Shown: one piece after another, positions 55,120 through 63,588 of the stretch
How positions within the stretch are numbered: the stretch's first letter is position 1
Layout of the letters: the number at the start of each line of letters is the position of its first letter
Assembly: GCA_017433825.1 (NCBI GenBank)
Contig: JAFRGL010000017.1
Coordinates: forward strand, 1-64,000
Reading direction: 5' to 3'
DNA: 64,000 bases
Source of the DNA: Eubacterium sp.
GTDB lineage: Bacteria; Bacillota; Clostridia; Lachnospirales; Lachnospiraceae
Made by a program: the position numbers and the translations under genes
The notes under the pieces: generated by a model
Databases searched by the model: none
Seen by the model: the letters and a program-made list of their open reading frames with translations, nothing else
Told to the model about the DNA's origin: nothing

Positions 55120-56292
55120 CTACGGCATCTTCCGGAAGAGGTCTTCTTTGGAAAGACCGGTGGCTTCTGCCCATTTATACCAGGCAGAATGGCAAATCTC
55201 CGTGTATTCTTCAATGGAAAGGTTATAAGGATCCGCATAAATATCCGGGATAATACCGCCTTCTTTTACTGCTTCCGCCAGCTTTTCCAGGCCTTCCACC
55301 GCTTTTTTCGCCGGGCCTTCCGCACCGGAAGCTTCCATCATTTTTTTCAGGGTGCCGCCTGCGCCTACTGCCAGCCCGCCGCCGAAGACATACCCTAAAT
55401 GTCTGCACCAGACCTTCATCAGGGCCAGCATGTTGCGGATTTGGATGCTTTCGTAAAAGCCCATGTTGGCAATCACATATACCTTTTTTCCGCCTGCGGC
55501 ATCCTTTTCATACAGCTTTTCCAGCAGCGGGATAACCTGGGCAGGGATGCCGTCCAGATACAAGGGCATGGCGATGACCAGCTTTTCCGCGGGCAGGATG
55601 AGGTCCGCCAGGGTGTCAATGCTGTTCCGATAATCATTGATGTTCAGGATTTCCGGCGAAACGCCCATGATTTCCCCCAGCTTTTCCAGGTATGCTTTCG
55701 AATTGGAGGCATTTCCCCTTGTGCTGGCGTTCAGGAAAACGGTGCCGGAAAGCGGTTTTTCCTTAAGTCCGGAAATATCCTTTGCCGGAAACAGGTCACC
55801 TTCGGAAGGCTGTACGGTTTTGTTCCAGGAGACCTCTTTCAAGGTCATCAGCGTATTGCGGCAGACAGCCCGGACGTATTCCCGGGATACTTCCTTTTCC
55901 TCTTCGGAAGGTTCCTCCCCGTAGAAACGGATGTAAAGGTCGATCTTCTCGTCTTCATACCGGGGCACGTGGTGCATCTCCCCGTCTATCATCTGGAAAA
56001 AGGGCAGTGCGTGGCCGATACTGCGGTCGAAGATATTTTTCACAAAGGGGGAAAACCCGCCGAAGGTCCAGCGGCTGATGACCACGATTTCTTCCGCGTC
56101 CTTGAATATCTGGCCCACCCGGTCGTAGCCGTCTTTGATGACGCATTCGCCCGGGGTTTTTGCCCAGCAGCCGAAGCATCCCATGCAGGGGCGGATCCCG
56201 CCGTTGTCGGCAAATACGTTCCAGCCCTCGTAATCCGCCTTAATCTTTTCCCAGCCTTGCCCGTCCAAATCATGAATAACCAGGTTTTTCAT
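55120..56292 (-). CDS. Tandem flavodoxin-like oxidoreductase
   Basis: 390 aa from ATG 56292, behind GGAGGGAG; an extension to 56388 overlaps the upstream gene and is rejected. The first half has the motif IRPCMGCFGCWAKTPGECVIKD, the cysteine pattern of iron-sulfur flavoprotein / NADPH-dependent FMN reductase relatives, with ISRWTFGGFSPFVKNIFDR. The second half repeats a flavodoxin fold (FLNASTRGNASNSKAYL, then LVIAMPLYLDGIPAQV). It is a fusion of two such domains, likely an FMN-binding redox protein. It is the second gene on the minus strand after the 162-aa protein, 26 bp behind it. Confidence 0.82.
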   Translation of the reverse strand: MKNLVIHDLDGQGWEKIKADYEGWNVFADNGGIRPCMGCFGCWAKTPGECVIKDGYDRVGQIFKDAEEIVVISRWTFGGFSPFVKNIFDRSIGHALPFFQMIDGEMHHVPRYEDEKIDLYIRFYGEEPSEEEKEVSREYVRAVCRNTLMTLKEVSWNKTVQPSEGDLFPAKDISGLKEKPLSGTVFLNASTRGNASNSKAYLEKLGEIMGVSPEILNINDYRNSIDTLADLILPAEKLVIAMPLYLDGIPAQVIPLLEKLYEKDAAGGKKVYVIANMGFYESIQIRNMLALMKVWCRHLGYVFGGGLAVGAGGTLKKMMEASGAEGPAKKAVEGLEKLAEAVKEGGIIPDIYADPYNLSIEEYTEICHSAWYKWAEATGLSKEDLFRKMP

Positions 56293-56318
56293 TGTCAGTC
56301 TCCCTCCATATCCGATAG

Positions 56319-56807
56319 TTATGCCCAGGGATCGTCTTTTACGGGCGTTTTCACCTGCACCAGCAGGCTTTGCTCCCAGAGGAACCACTGGTCTGTTGAC
56401 GGTTTATACCTTAAGGTTACCGGCCGCGGGGTATCCGCGCCAAGGGAAAATACGTCGTATTTGCGGTAGCCTTCCTCCGCTATTTGGGAGGCGGAAGGCT
56501 TCAGTTCAATCCGCGCCGGCAGCTCCGGCTGATAATTATTCTGCGGGGATGCCCCGTAAAGATAAGCCCTGGGGATGTAGTCATGTCCGTCCATGAACCT
56601 GTCCCGGATGAACTGTTTCTCAAAACTGCTCAGCGGCCGGGGACCGCGGAGGTAATCCAGCATCTTAAAGCATTCTTCTTTATTTTTTACATAAACATTC
56701 AATGCGGCAACGGTCAGTCCGACCACCGCCTCCGGACTGTGCAGCTGGGCCTCGGGCAGGGCGAGCATTGCGTCCAGGCTTTCGGGCAGGGAAATATCCA
56801 GAATCAT
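56319..56807 (-). CDS. Small protein, DUF6935-like
   Basis: 162 aa from ATG 56807, preceded by AAAGGAG. LRGPRPLSSFEKQFIRDRFMDGHDYIPRAYLYGASPQNNY is a highly typed segment of a small family that I recall as DUF6935 (unverified). No signal peptide. Soluble. It starts the unit with the tandem flavodoxin gene and diverges from the NlpC/P60-like gene. Function unknown. Confidence 0.75.
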   Translation of the reverse strand: MILDISLPESLDAMLALPEAQLHSPEAVVGLTVAALNVYVKNKEECFKMLDYLRGPRPLSSFEKQFIRDRFMDGHDYIPRAYLYGASPQNNYQPELPARIELKPSASQIAEEGYRKYDVFSLGADTPRPVTLRYKPSTDQWFLWEQSLLVQVKTPVKDDPWA

Positions 56808-56848
56808 AATTATCTCCTTTCTCTGACTTATCTTGTGATAAAACCATC

Positions 56849-56878
56849 TTACCACAGAAAGTCCTTCTATGGTATACT
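56849..56878 (+). promoter_or_regulatory. Promoter of the NlpC/P60-like gene
   Basis: TTACCA and TATACT are 18 bp apart, 59 bp before ATG 56937. Confidence 0.5.
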
Positions 56879-56936
56879 GAAAACATAAAACAGCATTACC
56901 CGTAATGAGAACCGGCTGTCTGTGAGGAGGTGAAGC

Positions 56937-57728
56937 ATGCAGAAGGAAAATACAAACCGGGAACCGGTAATTCCGGTTCAGCCGAAAAATCCCTGGAATC
57001 CGCAGGCCGCGGACCGGGTTCTGGCTGTGGCGCAAACCTACCTGGACAATGCGGAAAAACTCATCTATTCCTACGGCAGCAGGACCTTCCTTTCAGGCTT
57101 TTACCTTTATGATCCGGCGTACGGCGGCAGGGGAAATATCGACTGTTCCACCTTCGTGCTCCTGGTGCTGGCGGGGATTCCCTATGAAAAAAGCCCCTAT
57201 GCGACCGGCAGCCGGCAGAACTTAAACGACCTTCGGGCGGACTGGGCGGACAAGGCCCTGGCGGATTTTTCAGACCTGCCGGAACGGTTTATCGATATCG
57301 CCGAGCGTATCGGAAGGCCGTACCTGGCCGGGCCGAAGGGCCTGGATCTGGAAAAGGCCGAAGCCATGGGCATCAGTGTGAAAACCCTTGGGGAGGAGAT
57401 ACGGAAAACCGGCGTGGGAAGGCGGTCAGCAAATATCACCCGGTATTTTCTGGACCGGGGGGAATGTTTCTCCGATCCGCAGGAAATACGGCCCGGGGAC
57501 ATCGTATTTTACAGAAATCCGGGCTTCTTCCGGGAGGGGGAGAGAAGGTTTAAGGCGGAAGAGCAGATCACCCATGTGGGTATTGTCTGGACCGATACAT
57601 TACTGATGGTGAATTCAGCCGGTTATGTGAAGAAAGAAAGGGCGGAAGAAGAGGGCCTTCCCGCGGTGGCCCTGGCGCCTGTTTCCGGAAAAAGAACGCC
57701 GGCCTTCTTTGCCAGGCCGGCGTACTGA
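56937..57728 (+). CDS. NlpC/P60-like peptidase fold protein, no signal peptide
   Basis: 263 aa. The catalytic residues of the NlpC/P60 fold are visible: C70 in GNIDCSTFV, GDIVFY as the strand, and H213 in ITHVGIV. Such enzymes usually cut cell-wall peptides, but this protein has no signal peptide and has a long insertion (residues 85-185) between Cys and His. It may act in the cytoplasm or on a non-wall substrate. GAGGAGGTG precedes ATG 56937, among the strongest ribosome sites here. It ends against a bidirectional terminator. Confidence 0.78.
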   Translation: MQKENTNREPVIPVQPKNPWNPQAADRVLAVAQTYLDNAEKLIYSYGSRTFLSGFYLYDPAYGGRGNIDCSTFVLLVLAGIPYEKSPYATGSRQNLNDLRADWADKALADFSDLPERFIDIAERIGRPYLAGPKGLDLEKAEAMGISVKTLGEEIRKTGVGRRSANITRYFLDRGECFSDPQEIRPGDIVFYRNPGFFREGERRFKAEEQITHVGIVWTDTLLMVNSAGYVKKERAEEEGLPAVALAPVSGKRTPAFFARPAY

Positions 57729-57753
57729 AAGCGGTTAATAAACGATAATCAGC

Positions 57754-57800
57754 AAAACACCCTCCTTAAACCGGATTGTCCGGCTTTAAGAGGGTGTTTT
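57754..57800. terminator. Bidirectional terminator
   Basis: AAAACACCCT and AGGGTGTTTT pair around an inner TTAAA/TTTAA and CCGG/CCGG stem; it serves both the NlpC/P60-like gene and the ABC-GNAT gene. Confidence 0.8.
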
Positions 57801-57802
57801 CA

Positions 57803-60148
57803 TCAGATATCCCTTGTATAATACAGGTTTTCTCCCGTATCCGGCAGAGGTGAATCGGCGGGAACGAAGCCCTGCGCCTCCCAGAAAGCGGCGGCGTCCG
57901 TATTGTTTTTCCGGATGCCCACGCACAGATGGCGGATGTCCTGGGCGGCAAGTGCGGCCCTGACGTCGGCGAAAATCTGTGAACCGATGCCCTGGCGCTG
58001 CTGTTCGGCGTCCACCATGAACCAGCCGATGAAAGCGGCGTTTTTGTCCGGGAAGCCGGTTATCAGGTCCAGTACCGCGGTCAGCCGGTCCGCATCGTCG
58101 TAAAAGCCCACAAAATACTGCCTGTCGGTTTCGTCGTAATCCGGAAGGTCGGTGATTACATCCGTAAGTCCGCGCAAGGCACGTCCCACCTGCTCCTTGC
58201 GGTAATATTTCCGGTTGTCGCGGTAGAGATGGTAAACGGAGGCGATGCCGGGTTCCTTAATCCGGCGGACCTCGTATTCAGAGGAAAAAGCATCGATATC
58301 CAGTCCTTCCTGCTTCCTGGCCTGTTCATATTCCAGGGCAGGCCGGAACTGGGTTTCGTACAGTTCCCTGTAAATGCCGTCTGCCTCCAGCAGTTCGTCG
58401 TGGCTTCCCTGTTCGCAGATTACGCCGTCCTTCACCACAAGAATCTTGTCCGCCTTTAAAATGGTGGAAAGCCGGTGCGCAATAACGATGCTGGTTCTGC
58501 CGGCCATCAGGGCTTCCAGCGCGTCCTGGATAGCGTTTTCGGAAATGGAATCCAAAGCGGAGGTGGCCTCGTCCAGAATCAGGATCTTCGGGTCTTTTAA
58601 GATAACCCGGGCGATGGAAATACGCTGCTTTTCACCGCCGGAAAGCTTTAAGCCCCGGTTGCCCACCACTGTATTGTAGCCGTCGGGCTGGGAGGCGATG
58701 AAGTCATGGATGCTGGCGATGCGGCAGGCGTTTTCCACCTCTTCCATGGTGGCGTCTTCCTTCGCGTACAGGAGGTTGTCGAGGATTGTGCCGTTGAACA
58801 GGTAGGTTTCCTGGGTCACCATGCCGATATTCTGCCTCAGCCAGAAAAGGTCCATGTCCCGGACGTCCGTGCCGGCCACGGAAACCGAACCGTCCAGCAC
58901 GTCATACAGCCTGGGGATCAGGTTGACCACCGTGGATTTGCCGGAACCGGAGGGCCCGACAATGGCGTACATTTTGCCGCCGGGCACGGTAAAGCTGACA
59001 TCCTTTAAGATAACCGTTTCCGGATCATAGCCGAATTTCACGTGTTCGTAGACGATATCCTTATCGGCAATCTCGGGCTTTTCGCCGTTTTCCGGGTTCG
59101 TAACGGTATTTTCCCGGTCCAGATAGTCAAAGATACGGGTGAACAATGCCAGGGACCTGGTGAAGTCAACCTGGATGTTCAGCAGCGATTCCACCGGCCG
59201 GTACAGGCGGTTGACCAGGGCGACAGTGGCGGTGATCACGCCTACTGTAAGCGTGGGATCAAACCGGCGGATGATAAACAGGCCGCCGAAGAAGTAAATC
59301 AGCAGGGGGCCGATCTGGGTGAACATGCCCATGAGCACGCCGAAAAGCCGGCCGCTGGTGGCTTCCTTTAAGGAAAGCTTCGTCACTTCCTCATTGATCT
59401 TGACGAAATTGTCGTATTCCTTCTTTTCACGGGTGAAAAGCTTGACCAGCATGGAACCGGAGACCGAAAGGGTTTCATTGATGACCTGGTTCATTTCGTC
59501 GTTTTTCGCCTGCCGTTCGGTTAACAGCGTGTACCGTTTCCGGCCTGCGCTCCTGGTGGGCAGGATGAGCAGGGGAATAACCACGATGCCCACGATGGCC
59601 AGCTGCCAGCTCATGGAGAACAGGGCCACCAGGGTGGTTACCACCGTGGCGATATTGCTGACGATGGAGGTCAGCGTGCCGGAGATAACCGAGCTTACGC
59701 CGCTGATGTCGGTGTTCATCCGGGTAATGATGTCGCCCTGCTTTTCCGTGGTGAAGAAGGAGTGGGGCATGTATTCCAGATGTTTGTACATCTGGTTTTT
59801 CATATCGAAGATAATCCGCTGGGAAATCCAGTTGTTGATATAGCTGTTCAATACGCCGATAAGCTGGCTGGCGGTCATGGCGATTAAAGCAAATATCAGA
59901 AGCTTGATAAGCAGGATCATATCCTTGCCCACCAGGGCATCGTCCACGATGTGTCCGGTGATGATGGAGGGCAGAAGGCCTACGATGGAAGAAATGACAA
60001 TGGTTACGAAAACCAGCAGGAACTGCCACCAGTAGGGTTTAAGGTATCCCAGGATGCGCTTGATGAGTCCTTTTGTTACTTTCGGGATGTTGGCTTTTTC
60101 TTCGTCTGTCAGAAAGCCTCTCGGGCCGAAACCGCCTGGTCCGGGCAT
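57803..60148 (-). CDS. ABC exporter fused to a GNAT acetyltransferase
   Basis: 781 aa from ATG 60148, behind GGAGG; an ATG 18 bases upstream (60166) precedes the ribosome site. The first about 330 residues are the membrane domain of a type IV ABC exporter, followed by a full nucleotide-binding domain: Walker A GPSGSGKST (about 397-405), signature LSGGEKQR (about 500), Walker B ILILDEATSALD. After a linker, residues about 620-781 form a GNAT domain: AAFIGWFMVDAEQQRQGIGSQIF gives the Q/R-x-x-G-x-G acetyl-CoA motif, and RKNNTDAAAFWEAQGF is the usual last part. Exporters of this kind dimerise, so two GNAT domains would sit at the inner face. The substrate is unknown; coupling of acetylation and export is inference. 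Confidence 0.9.
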   Translation of the reverse strand: MPGPGGFGPRGFLTDEEKANIPKVTKGLIKRILGYLKPYWWQFLLVFVTIVISSIVGLLPSIITGHIVDDALVGKDMILLIKLLIFALIAMTASQLIGVLNSYINNWISQRIIFDMKNQMYKHLEYMPHSFFTTEKQGDIITRMNTDISGVSSVISGTLTSIVSNIATVVTTLVALFSMSWQLAIVGIVVIPLLILPTRSAGRKRYTLLTERQAKNDEMNQVINETLSVSGSMLVKLFTREKKEYDNFVKINEEVTKLSLKEATSGRLFGVLMGMFTQIGPLLIYFFGGLFIIRRFDPTLTVGVITATVALVNRLYRPVESLLNIQVDFTRSLALFTRIFDYLDRENTVTNPENGEKPEIADKDIVYEHVKFGYDPETVILKDVSFTVPGGKMYAIVGPSGSGKSTVVNLIPRLYDVLDGSVSVAGTDVRDMDLFWLRQNIGMVTQETYLFNGTILDNLLYAKEDATMEEVENACRIASIHDFIASQPDGYNTVVGNRGLKLSGGEKQRISIARVILKDPKILILDEATSALDSISENAIQDALEALMAGRTSIVIAHRLSTILKADKILVVKDGVICEQGSHDELLEADGIYRELYETQFRPALEYEQARKQEGLDIDAFSSEYEVRRIKEPGIASVYHLYRDNRKYYRKEQVGRALRGLTDVITDLPDYDETDRQYFVGFYDDADRLTAVLDLITGFPDKNAAFIGWFMVDAEQQRQGIGSQIFADVRAALAAQDIRHLCVGIRKNNTDAAAFWEAQGFVPADSPLPDTGENLYYTRDI

Positions 60149-60212
60149 GGTGTTACCTCCGTTCATGGTGAAGCCTGATACTGCCGAAGCGATAAAGTAC
60201 GGCAGCCGGAAA

Positions 60213-60250
60213 TTGACATTTTATTCATTGGTTTGTTATATTATATAACA
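60213..60250 (+). promoter_or_regulatory. Promoter with overlapping operator-like palindrome
   Basis: TTGACA (60213-60218) and TATATT (60237-60242) are 18 bp apart. The -10 lies within the inverted repeat TGTTATATTATATAACA (60234-60250), which could bind a repressor blocking the promoter of the gene at 60290. Confidence 0.6.
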
Positions 60251-60289
60251 GGCAGGAAAAGAAAAAAACAAAGAAATGAGGGTTTTGCA

Positions 60290-61234
60290 ATGACAGACTG
60301 CAAAAAAGAGACTATCACAAAGACCCAGCACTTTGTTTACGTGCCGGGAACGGAAGTATCCTATCCGGAAACCGTTTTCTGCGGAGCCGCAGACGGACCG
60401 CGCGTTACCGTAAGCGCCGGCGTCCACTGCCGGGAATATATCGGCATTGAGGCGGTAAACCGCCTGGCGGCGGAAATCAGACCGGAGGATGTCCGCGGCA
60501 GCATCCGATTCATTCATGCCGTTAATTACAACGGGCTTATCAGGCGGAGCGCGGACGTATTCCCGGAGGACGGCGAAAACCTGAACAGGGTATTTCCCGG
60601 AAATGAGGAGGGCGGTTCCACCCTGAGGGTGGCGGTATTCCTGGAAAAGGAGGTTATCGCGTCCTCCGACGCGATCATCGACCTGCATTCCGGCGGCTTC
60701 TGCGAAGCGCTGACCCCGCATGTTTATTTCCACGGCGTATGCGCACCGGAGGTCAACCGGCAGTCGGAGGCAATCGCGAAACACGTGTCGGTTCCCTATG
60801 TTGTGCGTTCATCCGCGAAAAACGGCTTTTACAGCTACGCCGGACAGTGCCGTGTGCCCGCCATTATCCTGGAAAGGGGAGGTTGCGGGCTGTGGTCGGA
60901 AGAGGAAGTGAAAGCGGATATGGAGGATGTGAAAAATATCCTGCGGTTCCTCGGCGCGCTCGATGACGGTATTCCCGCAGTGGAAAAGAATCCCTGTGTG
61001 ATGTCAGCGGGCTGGTATGAGGACGCGCCGGAAAGCGGCCTGTGGTATCCTGCGAAGAAGCCCGGGGACCGGGTCGTAAAAGGAGAGGTGCTGGGGCAGA
61101 TAAAGGATGTCTTCGGCACAGTCCTTTATACTTATACAGCCAAAGACGACGGGGTGCTGCTGTATCAGACGGCGTCTCTGGGCATAGAAAAAGGGCACCC
61201 CATGGTTGCCTACGGGATGCCGGAGAAACAATAG
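60290..61234 (+). CDS. Succinylglutamate desuccinylase/aspartoacylase-like enzyme
   Basis: 314 aa from ATG 60290 (GAGGG upstream). The zinc ligands of the carboxypeptidase-like fold are H46 and E49 in GVHCREY and H132 in DLHSGGF; ILERGG near residue 200 supplies the catalytic Glu region. The family removes acyl or peptide groups from amino acids. The C-terminal beta domain (residues about 245-314, AKKPGDRVVKGEVLGQIKD) has a biotinyl-like turn, as usual. Substrate unknown. It has its own promoter with a possible operator and is closed by a bidirectional terminator. Confidence 0.83.
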   Translation: MTDCKKETITKTQHFVYVPGTEVSYPETVFCGAADGPRVTVSAGVHCREYIGIEAVNRLAAEIRPEDVRGSIRFIHAVNYNGLIRRSADVFPEDGENLNRVFPGNEEGGSTLRVAVFLEKEVIASSDAIIDLHSGGFCEALTPHVYFHGVCAPEVNRQSEAIAKHVSVPYVVRSSAKNGFYSYAGQCRVPAIILERGGCGLWSEEEVKADMEDVKNILRFLGALDDGIPAVEKNPCVMSAGWYEDAPESGLWYPAKKPGDRVVKGEVLGQIKDVFGTVLYTYTAKDDGVLLYQTASLGIEKGHPMVAYGMPEKQ

Positions 61235-61244
61235 CTTCAGTCAG

Positions 61245-61286
61245 TAAAAAAGGCGTTTCCTGCAGATGCAGGAAGCGCCTTTTTTA
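61245..61286. terminator. Bidirectional terminator
   Basis: AAAAAAGGCG...TTCCTGC and GCAGGAA...GCGCCTTTTTT pair with a 4-nt loop; A-run on one side and T-run on the other. Confidence 0.85.
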
Positions 61287-61295
61287 CATTCACGG

Positions 61296-61778
61296 TTACT
61301 CTAAAACGGTGAATCCTTCCGCGGGTACGTGGAATTCCATGACGTAGGTGCCTTTCTGGGCAATACCGATGGCTTCCACCTTCGTTCCGTTGGACGGAAG
61401 CTCCACGCCTTCGGGCAGGTACATCAGAAGGCCAAGTTTGGTATTGCCTTCTTCGTTGGCTTCCATGACGGAAGGAGTGCTGGTATCCTTCTGGTAGATA
61501 CCGGTGATCTTGATGACGGTGCCTTCCTTGATTTCCATGTTGGACATCTGTTTCATCAATACCTGGATGCCGTCGAAATCGCCGAATTCGATGACGATCT
61601 CGGGATTGGAAAGATCAACCCCGGCTGTGGTGCCGCCCTGGCTGTCAGTGCCTGCGGAAGAGGCTTCCGCGGTGCCTCCGCCGGAATTGCCGCCCCCGCC
61701 GCTGCCTGAACCGCCGCCGCAGGCTGCAAGGCTTAACGCCATCACGCAGGCTGCCGCCAATGCAATTATCTTTTTCAT
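61296..61778 (-). CDS. Small lipoprotein with glycine-rich linker
   Basis: 160 aa. The signal MKKIIALAAACVMALSLAAC ends in a lipobox Cys at 20; a Gly/Ser linker follows to about residue 55. The rest (NPEIVIEFGDFDGIQVLMKQM...VIKITGIYQKD...KLGLLMYLPEGVELPSNGTKVEAIG) looks like a small beta-barrel similar to OB-type folds in surface proteins. Anchored to the outer face of the membrane. It has its own minus-strand promoter at 61846-61874 and ends against a bidirectional terminator. Function unknown. Confidence 0.75.
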   Translation of the reverse strand: MKKIIALAAACVMALSLAACGGGSGSGGGGNSGGGTAEASSAGTDSQGGTTAGVDLSNPEIVIEFGDFDGIQVLMKQMSNMEIKEGTVIKITGIYQKDTSTPSVMEANEEGNTKLGLLMYLPEGVELPSNGTKVEAIGIAQKGTYVMEFHVPAEGFTVLE

Positions 61779-61808
61779 GTTTCGTTCCTCCTTATTAATC
61801 CAAAACGC

Positions 61809-61829
61809 AGGGGATGACTGAGATCCCCT
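61809..61829 (-). other. Leader hairpin of the small lipoprotein mRNA
   Basis: AGGGGAT (61809-61815) and ATCCCCT (61823-61829) pair with a 7-nt loop, between the promoter and the ribosome site. It could be a weak terminator or a stabilising 5' hairpin. Confidence 0.35.
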
Positions 61830-61845
61830 AATGCCTTATACAAAT

Positions 61846-61874
61846 CTTATATCATTTTGTCTGAAGGATGACAA
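61846..61874 (-). promoter_or_regulatory. Promoter of the small lipoprotein gene
   Basis: On the minus strand TTGTCA and TATAAG are 17 bp apart, about 70 bp before ATG 61778. Confidence 0.55.
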
Positions 61875-61903
61875 GCCGTTATCCGGAATGTTTGCTGCGA
61901 TGG

Positions 61904-63553
61904 TCACCTTCTGGCTGTTCCGCACGACACGCAGAACAGCTCTCCTGTGTTTTTGGCACCGCAGACGGGGCAGAACCAGCCGGAACCCATACCGCCCGTG
62001 TCGGTCCACCGGTTTCCGGAAACGGAAGGCCAGACTATTTTCTGGTCTTTCGGCCAGGCAACCGTATAAGCCAGGGTAAGCGAGAGGGGTCTGTCCGGTT
62101 CAAGAACCAACTCCCAGGTAATGATGCCGGTATCCGGGTTCACGCGGCCGCCGGACAGCTCATCCACGGTAATGGTGATCTTTTCATTGCGGGCAAGGGG
62201 GATCCGGTCCTGGATGCAGACGGTTTCCGGTTCGGATACCGTGCCCGAAATCAGGATCCGGTACTGCAGCTTCCTGCTTTGCTGGTTCCGCAGGAGGGCG
62301 GAAGAGCCGAGATCCGTCATCTGCATCCAGCGTACGGTGAACCGCTCATCCCTGCCTAGCGGAAGGGAGAATTTCTCCTTTGTTTTGTCCGGACGCACCA
62401 TGGATTTGCCCATGTAGGTATCCCGGACATAGACGGACACCAGCCCGTCCGGTATTTTCCAGTCTTTTACGGCGACTTCCGCGGTAAACCGGACGGAAGA
62501 GTCCAGCATGGGTACGGCGGAAAGCAGGTATTCCGCCGGAACGGTCATGCTCCGCAGGTCAGCCATGTTGCCCAGAGAGCCGCTGGAGATATCCCGGCCG
62601 CCGGGCAGATGGTAGGCTGTCATGGTTTCTTCCGTTTGTTCCGCCGCAGACGTGGTCTCCATCCGTACCATGTTATACGCGGAAAGATCCGGCAGGTCCG
62701 CGGTATCGGGGGAAACGCCTCCCGAAGCTTTTGCCTTCAAAGGTGCGGCGGACTGCATCATAGCTGCCCGCGGTGCGGCAGGAGCGGAATAGTTTACCGG
62801 TGCAGCCGGGATATAAAAATCCAGATATGCACTCCGAAGCTCCGGAATATCCAGGGATTTGCCCGGAGTTCCCGTGTAAAGGCTGACCTGGGTGTTTTCC
62901 CAGTCCTCGCCGGTCTGCTGCGTGATCTTAGCCCGCATCCTTATGGTCAGCGGTTCCGCCTTTCCCCGGAAATGCACCTCGTACTGGGGTTCCCAGCCCG
63001 CGCCTGATTCCTGATACTCCAGGAAAAACGGACATTCCATCTGCCGGGCGGCCAGCACGTCAACACTGACTACAGCCTGCCGCATCTTTTTCTGCCCGTC
63101 GGACAGCTCTTTCTGTTTTTCGGCCTTCCGGATTTCCAGCCGGCGGATCTCTTCACGAATGACGGAAAGCTTCGCGGGAAGCGCTTCGATGTAGGCGCTG
63201 ACCTTGTCCGGGTCCACCTGCTGCATGGTGTGGAAATCCCCGTTGGCTTTCCACAGTTCTTCCTGGGTTTCCCAAATCCGGATTTTCCGGTCCATGTCAT
63301 CGATTTCCTGCTGCAGGGCAAGAAGCTCATCCTCCGAAAGCAGTTCCGAGGCGGAAAGCACCTGAATATTTTCTGCGGAGACAAGATCCGGGAAGCGTAA
63401 GGACAGGCTGTCGCGGAAAGCACCGTCTGTCAGCCCGCCGATGAGCAGCCTGTTCCGGCCTTCATCAAGCGTAACGGTACCGTATCGCTCCACGCTGCAG
63501 CCTCTGCGGAAAATCTTCACTTTATCAGCTTTGGTTTCGATAATCTTTGTCAT
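61904..63553 (-). CDS. DUF4139 (MuiA-like) protein with C-terminal zinc ribbon
   Basis: 549 aa. Layout: a beta-like N-terminus (VKIFRRGCSVERYG...LDEGRNRLLIGGL), a coiled coil (about residues 70-165, rich in E/K/Q), then the DUF4139 beta domain (EYQESGAGWEPQYEVHF, RMRAKITQQTGEDWENTQVSLYTG) of mucoidy-inhibitor MuiA-like proteins, whose role is unclear. The last 24 residues are a zinc ribbon, WFCPVCGAKN...FCVSCGTARR, with C528, C531, C541, C544. No signal peptide, so it seems cytoplasmic although MuiA-type proteins are thought to be envelope-linked in other bacteria. GGAGGAA precedes ATG 63553. Confidence 0.83.
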   Translation of the reverse strand: MTKIIETKADKVKIFRRGCSVERYGTVTLDEGRNRLLIGGLTDGAFRDSLSLRFPDLVSAENIQVLSASELLSEDELLALQQEIDDMDRKIRIWETQEELWKANGDFHTMQQVDPDKVSAYIEALPAKLSVIREEIRRLEIRKAEKQKELSDGQKKMRQAVVSVDVLAARQMECPFFLEYQESGAGWEPQYEVHFRGKAEPLTIRMRAKITQQTGEDWENTQVSLYTGTPGKSLDIPELRSAYLDFYIPAAPVNYSAPAAPRAAMMQSAAPLKAKASGGVSPDTADLPDLSAYNMVRMETTSAAEQTEETMTAYHLPGGRDISSGSLGNMADLRSMTVPAEYLLSAVPMLDSSVRFTAEVAVKDWKIPDGLVSVYVRDTYMGKSMVRPDKTKEKFSLPLGRDERFTVRWMQMTDLGSSALLRNQQSRKLQYRILISGTVSEPETVCIQDRIPLARNEKITITVDELSGGRVNPDTGIITWELVLEPDRPLSLTLAYTVAWPKDQKIVWPSVSGNRWTDTGGMGSGWFCPVCGAKNTGELFCVSCGTARR

Positions 63554-63588
63554 CTGTATTCCTCCGTTCCGGTTTTTTCCTGAAACGA

